From assembly GCA_913778145.1 (NCBI GenBank), contig CAJYVI010000127.1:1-39556 (forward strand): a stretch of 39,556 nt of DNA, in the 5' to 3' direction. Positions within the stretch are counted from its first letter, which is position 1; each line of letters opens with the position of its first letter. Under the pieces are notes generated by a model. The model had not been told where the DNA came from. It made no database searches and saw nothing but the letters and a program-made list of their open reading frames with translations. This stretch comes from an uncultured Pseudocitrobacter sp. (GTDB taxonomy: Bacteria > Pseudomonadota > Gammaproteobacteria > Enterobacterales > Enterobacteriaceae). Below are positions 36,624-39,556 of this stretch, piece after piece. A program made the position numbers and the translations under genes.

Positions 36624-37692
36624 AGACCTCATTTAACGCCTGGCACAGCCGGGCGTTTTCTTCCCGACTGCGAATCGCCACGCGGTAATAACGATCGTCC
36701 AGCCCCGGATAATTCGCACAGCTGCGGATGAGCACATGGCGCGTCAACAGCGCCTGCTGTAAATCCAGGCCCAGGACATTACAGCGTAAGAACAAGTAAT
36801 TAGCCCGCCCTTCCCAGACCGTAAGCCCGGAAAAACTACGCAGCTGTGTCAGCAAGGCATCGCGTTCCTGCGTCAGCCACTGCCAGGTTGCTTGTTGATA
36901 CACGCGATCCTGCAACACCATCTCACCCGCCAGCGCCGCAAATGCATTGATAGGCCAGGGCATCTGCCGCTGACGCAATCGCGCCACGGCGCCTGCGTCG
37001 CTGTTCAGCAGATACCCCAGACGCAGCCCCGGAATGGCATAAAATTTGGTTAGCGAGCGCAGAACCCAAACATGCGGGTTATTTCCCAACTGCGGGATCA
37101 GCCCCGGTTCATCAGGAAGGAAATCGAGAAATGCCTCATCCACCACCAGCGTGATCGACAGCGCCCGGCAGCGTTCAACAATCGACGACAGTAATGATGC
37201 GTCAGGATAAAGCCCGGTCGGGTTATTTGGCGTACACAGAAACAGGCAATCCAGCTCAGCGGTCAGCGTCAGAAGTAAGCGTTCGGTAAGCTGCCAGCCC
37301 TCGTCTTCGCACAGGGAAAATTCGCGGATCTGACAACCGACCTGCGCCAGCGCGCGTCGATATTCCGCAAAGCCCGGCGTCACCAGCATCGCTCGCTGAG
37401 GTTGAAGCGCTTGCGCCAGCGTATAAATTGACTCCGTTTCGCCATTACCGGCCAGAATCCACGCAGCGGGAACATTATGATGCGCCGCCAGCTGTTGATG
37501 CAGACGCTGATACTCCACATCCGGATATCGCTCCGCCACGCCAATTTGCGCAATTAGCGCTTCTTTGAGCGGTTCCGGCATACCCAGCGGATTGATATTC
37601 GCGCTAAAATCAACGAGCAAAGCAGGGTCAATGCCCAGCAGTTGCGCCGCCTCGCGAATATTACCGCCGTGGGTGCTGGTAAGCTTAGCCAT
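36598..37692 (-). CDS. cobD: Threonine-phosphate decarboxylase CobD
   Basis: CobD is a PLP enzyme that makes (R)-1-amino-2-propanol phosphate, the linker of the cobalamin nucleotide loop. The 364-residue length equals the Salmonella protein as I remember it. Features are AHGG-like [10 protein letters not shown] at the N-terminus, FSANINPLG, the CTPNNPTG substrate loop, DEAFLDF, and the PLP lysine in [15 protein letters not shown] (near 216). It also has the [10 protein letters not shown] segment, and the RVAIRS arginines at the C-terminus. GGAGAAG precedes the start. It is divergent from cobC with a 60-nt gap. E. coli K-12 lacks it, so the host probably has a cob operon elsewhere. Confidence 0.94.
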   Translation of the reverse strand: MAKLTSTHGGNIREAAQLLGIDPALLVDFSANINPLGMPEPLKEALIAQIGVAERYPDVEYQRLHQQLAAHHNVPAAWILAGNGETESIYTLAQALQPQRAMLVTPGFAEYRRALAQVGCQIREFSLCEDEGWQLTERLLLTLTAELDCLFLCTPNNPTGLYPDASLLSSIVERCRALSITLVVDEAFLDFLPDEPGLIPQLGNNPHVWVLRSLTKFYAIPGLRLGYLLNSDAGAVARLRQRQMPWPINAFAALAGEMVLQDRVYQQATWQWLTQERDALLTQLRSFSGLTVWEGRANYLFLRCNVLGLDLQQALLTRHVLIRSCANYPGLDDRYYRVAIRSREENARLCQALNEVFSGTGPAA

Positions 37693-37752
37693 GATACTTC
37701 TCCGCCAAAAAGCAGTATCTTACTTCAGTTTGTTGATTCAGGGAGAAACACG

Positions 37753-38364
37753 ATGAAACTCTGGCTGGTCCGTCACGGAGAAACGCAGGCCAATGTTGAC
37801 GGGCTGTACTATGGTCATTCACCTACCCCACTCACCGCCAAAGGCATCGGGCAGGCCGAAACGCTCGGCACGCTCCTGCAACACGTACCGTTTGATCATG
37901 TGATGTGCAGCGAACTGGAACGCACGCAGCTAACGGCGCGGCTGCTGCTGGGCGATCGCCCGCTGGTGCCCGAGATCGTCCCGCAGCTCAACGAGATGTT
38001 TTTCGGCGACTGGGAAATGCGCCATCATCGCGATCTGGTCATTGAAGATGAGACCAACTACGCCGCATGGTGTAACGACTGGCAAAATGCAGTCCCCACA
38101 AACGGCGAAGGCTTTCAGGCTTTCTCCACGCGGGTGAATAACTTTATCGACCAGCTTCCCCGGCTGGATTATCAGAACCTGCTGCTGGTCAGTCATCAGG
38201 GCGTCTTAAGCCTTTTGACCGCACTTTTACTGAAGATGCCGCAGTCGGCAATGTGGCATTTTCGCATCGACCAGGGCGCATGGAGCGTTATCGAGTTTAC
38301 GCCCGCGTTTACCACGCTTCGCGTCCTCAACAGCCGCGCGTGCTGGCAGCCAGAGGCGGGATAA
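37753..38364 (+). CDS. cobC: Alpha-ribazole-5'-phosphate phosphatase CobC
   Basis: A histidine phosphatase that removes the phosphate from alpha-ribazole-5'-P or cobalamin-5'-P in the final steps of vitamin B12 assembly. In the 203-residue protein the RHGE motif is at residues 7-10 with catalytic His8, and the second histidine is in LLVSHQGV. The start follows GGGAGAA. Together with divergent cobD it forms a small nucleotide-loop module away from any main cob operon. A short CGGGA-TAA-TCCCG hairpin spans its stop codon. Confidence 0.94.
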   Translation: MKLWLVRHGETQANVDGLYYGHSPTPLTAKGIGQAETLGTLLQHVPFDHVMCSELERTQLTARLLLGDRPLVPEIVPQLNEMFFGDWEMRHHRDLVIEDETNYAAWCNDWQNAVPTNGEGFQAFSTRVNNFIDQLPRLDYQNLLLVSHQGVLSLLTALLLKMPQSAMWHFRIDQGAWSVIEFTPAFTTLRVLNSRACWQPEAG

Positions 38365-38456
38365 TCCCGATTTATATCGCCGCGCCCGGCGCAGCCATTG
38401 ACACCCGGCGACAGCCTGTTATTCTCCGCAGCCAGAATCATTCCAGATGCAGCTAA

Positions 38457-38939
<483 letters not shown>

Positions 38940-38942
38940 GTT

Positions 38943-39410
38943 GTGAAGCTGCAGTTGGTCGCCGTCGGCACCAAAATGCCGGATTGGGTACAAACCGGGT
39001 TTACCGAATATCTGCGCCGTTTTCCGAAAGACATGCCGTTTGAGCTGGTAGAAATTCCTGCCGGCAAACGCGGTAAGAATGCGGACATCAAACGTATTCT
39101 CGATAAAGAGGGCGAGCTGATGCTCGCCGCCGCCGGTAAAAATCGCATTGTCACGCTCGATATTCCCGGTAAACCGTGGGATACACCGCATCTGGCGGTT
39201 GAGCTTGAGCGCTGGAAGCAGGATGGCCGCGACGTCAGCCTGCTGATTGGCGGGCCTGAAGGGCTTTCTCCAGCCTGCAAAGCCGCCGCAGAACAGAGCT
39301 GGTCGCTATCGAATCTGACGATGCCGCACCCGCTGGTGCGCGTGCTGGTCGCCGAAAGCCTGTACCGGGCATGGAGCATCACCACTAACCACCCTTACCA
39401 CCGCGAGTAA
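38943..39410 (+). CDS. rlmH: 23S rRNA (pseudouridine1915-N3)-methyltransferase RlmH
   Basis: A SPOUT-family methyltransferase that modifies pseudouridine 1915 of helix 69 on assembled 70S ribosomes. It has 155 residues. The start is GTG, 3 nt after the rsfS stop, with GGAG 8 nt before it. The C-terminal knot includes [14 protein letters not shown] and [18 protein letters not shown], and the protein ends in HPYHRE. Confidence 0.97.
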   Translation: MKLQLVAVGTKMPDWVQTGFTEYLRRFPKDMPFELVEIPAGKRGKNADIKRILDKEGELMLAAAGKNRIVTLDIPGKPWDTPHLAVELERWKQDGRDVSLLIGGPEGLSPACKAAAEQSWSLSNLTMPHPLVRVLVAESLYRAWSITTNHPYHRE

Positions 39411-39437
39411 TGATGACCAGGGTAAATTAAGCAGCGA

Positions 39438-39556
39438 ATGAAACTACAGAATTCTTTTCGCGACTATTCGGCTGAGTCTGCGCTGTTTGTGCGCCGGGCG
39501 CTGGTCGCCTTTACGGGGATTTTGCTGCTTACCGGCGTGCTGATCGCTAACCTCTA
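39438..39556 (+). CDS. mrdA: Penicillin-binding protein 2 (transpeptidase), N-terminal part
   Basis: Only the first 39 codons are in the window; the gene runs off the right edge. MKLQNSFRDYSAESALFVRR is followed by the single membrane anchor (ALVAFTGILLLTGVLIANL), matching the start of PBP2, the elongasome transpeptidase that works with RodA. It follows rlmH by 27 nt, as in K-12. Confidence 0.92.
   Translation, partial: MKLQNSFRDYSAESALFVRRALVAFTGILLLTGVLIANL

Overview
The window is a stretch of enterobacterial (Enterobacteriaceae) chromosome. Nearly every protein matches a known Escherichia/Salmonella core gene by recall of its sequence, and the gene order follows the K-12 block from pgm to mrdA, read here in the reverse direction. 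It does not look like E. coli itself. A full cobD gene for cobalamin synthesis sits next to cobC, the membrane domain of NagE is of a different type from the K-12 protein, and a small exported protein I do not know from K-12 lies between asnB and the tRNA cluster. An Enterobacter/Citrobacter/Leclercia-like organism fits best. I cannot name the species. No phage, insertion sequence, CRISPR array or recognisable defence system is visible.

Layout. (1) 1-5.2 kb: pgm and seqA (minus strand), ybfF and the LexA-type gene ybfE, then fldA-uof-fur, which couples flavodoxin with iron control. (2) 5.2-15.7 kb: the amino-sugar region. chiP-chiQ (chitoporin and lipoprotein), glnS, nagE and the divergent nagB-nagA-nagC-nagD operon share NagC-type operators, and chiP carries a ChiX pairing site. 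Chito-oligosaccharides enter through ChiP, GlcNAc through NagE, and NagA/NagB convert GlcNAc-6-P to fructose-6-P under NagC. (3) 15.9-19.2 kb: asnB, a hypothetical exported protein, and a seven-tRNA operon (Met, Leu, 2 Gln-UUG, Met, 2 Gln-CUG) with a strong promoter and terminator. (4) 19.2-26.3 kb: ubiF, then miaB and ybeZ-ybeY-ybeX-lnt (tRNA modification, ribosome maturation and lipoprotein acylation). (5) 26.3-31.6 kb: the glutamate/aspartate ABC importer gltIJKL with a sigma-54 promoter, a GcvB-type target site and the SroC region between gltI and gltJ, followed by rihA and ybeL. (6) 31.7 kb to the end: leuS-lptE-holA-nadD, the divergent pair cobD/cobC, then rsfS-rlmH and the start of mrdA.

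I found no new multi-gene system. The points most worth a second look are local: the palindromic repeat directly upstream of the gltI sigma-54 promoter with an NtrC-like palindrome downstream of it, the NagE EIIC domain that differs from K-12, the compensated anticodon arm of one tRNA-Gln(CUG), the unassigned exported protein with paired 11-bp repeats upstream, and the tail-to-tail overlap of nadD with cobD. Family assignments and comparisons with K-12 or Salmonella are from memory; no search was run.
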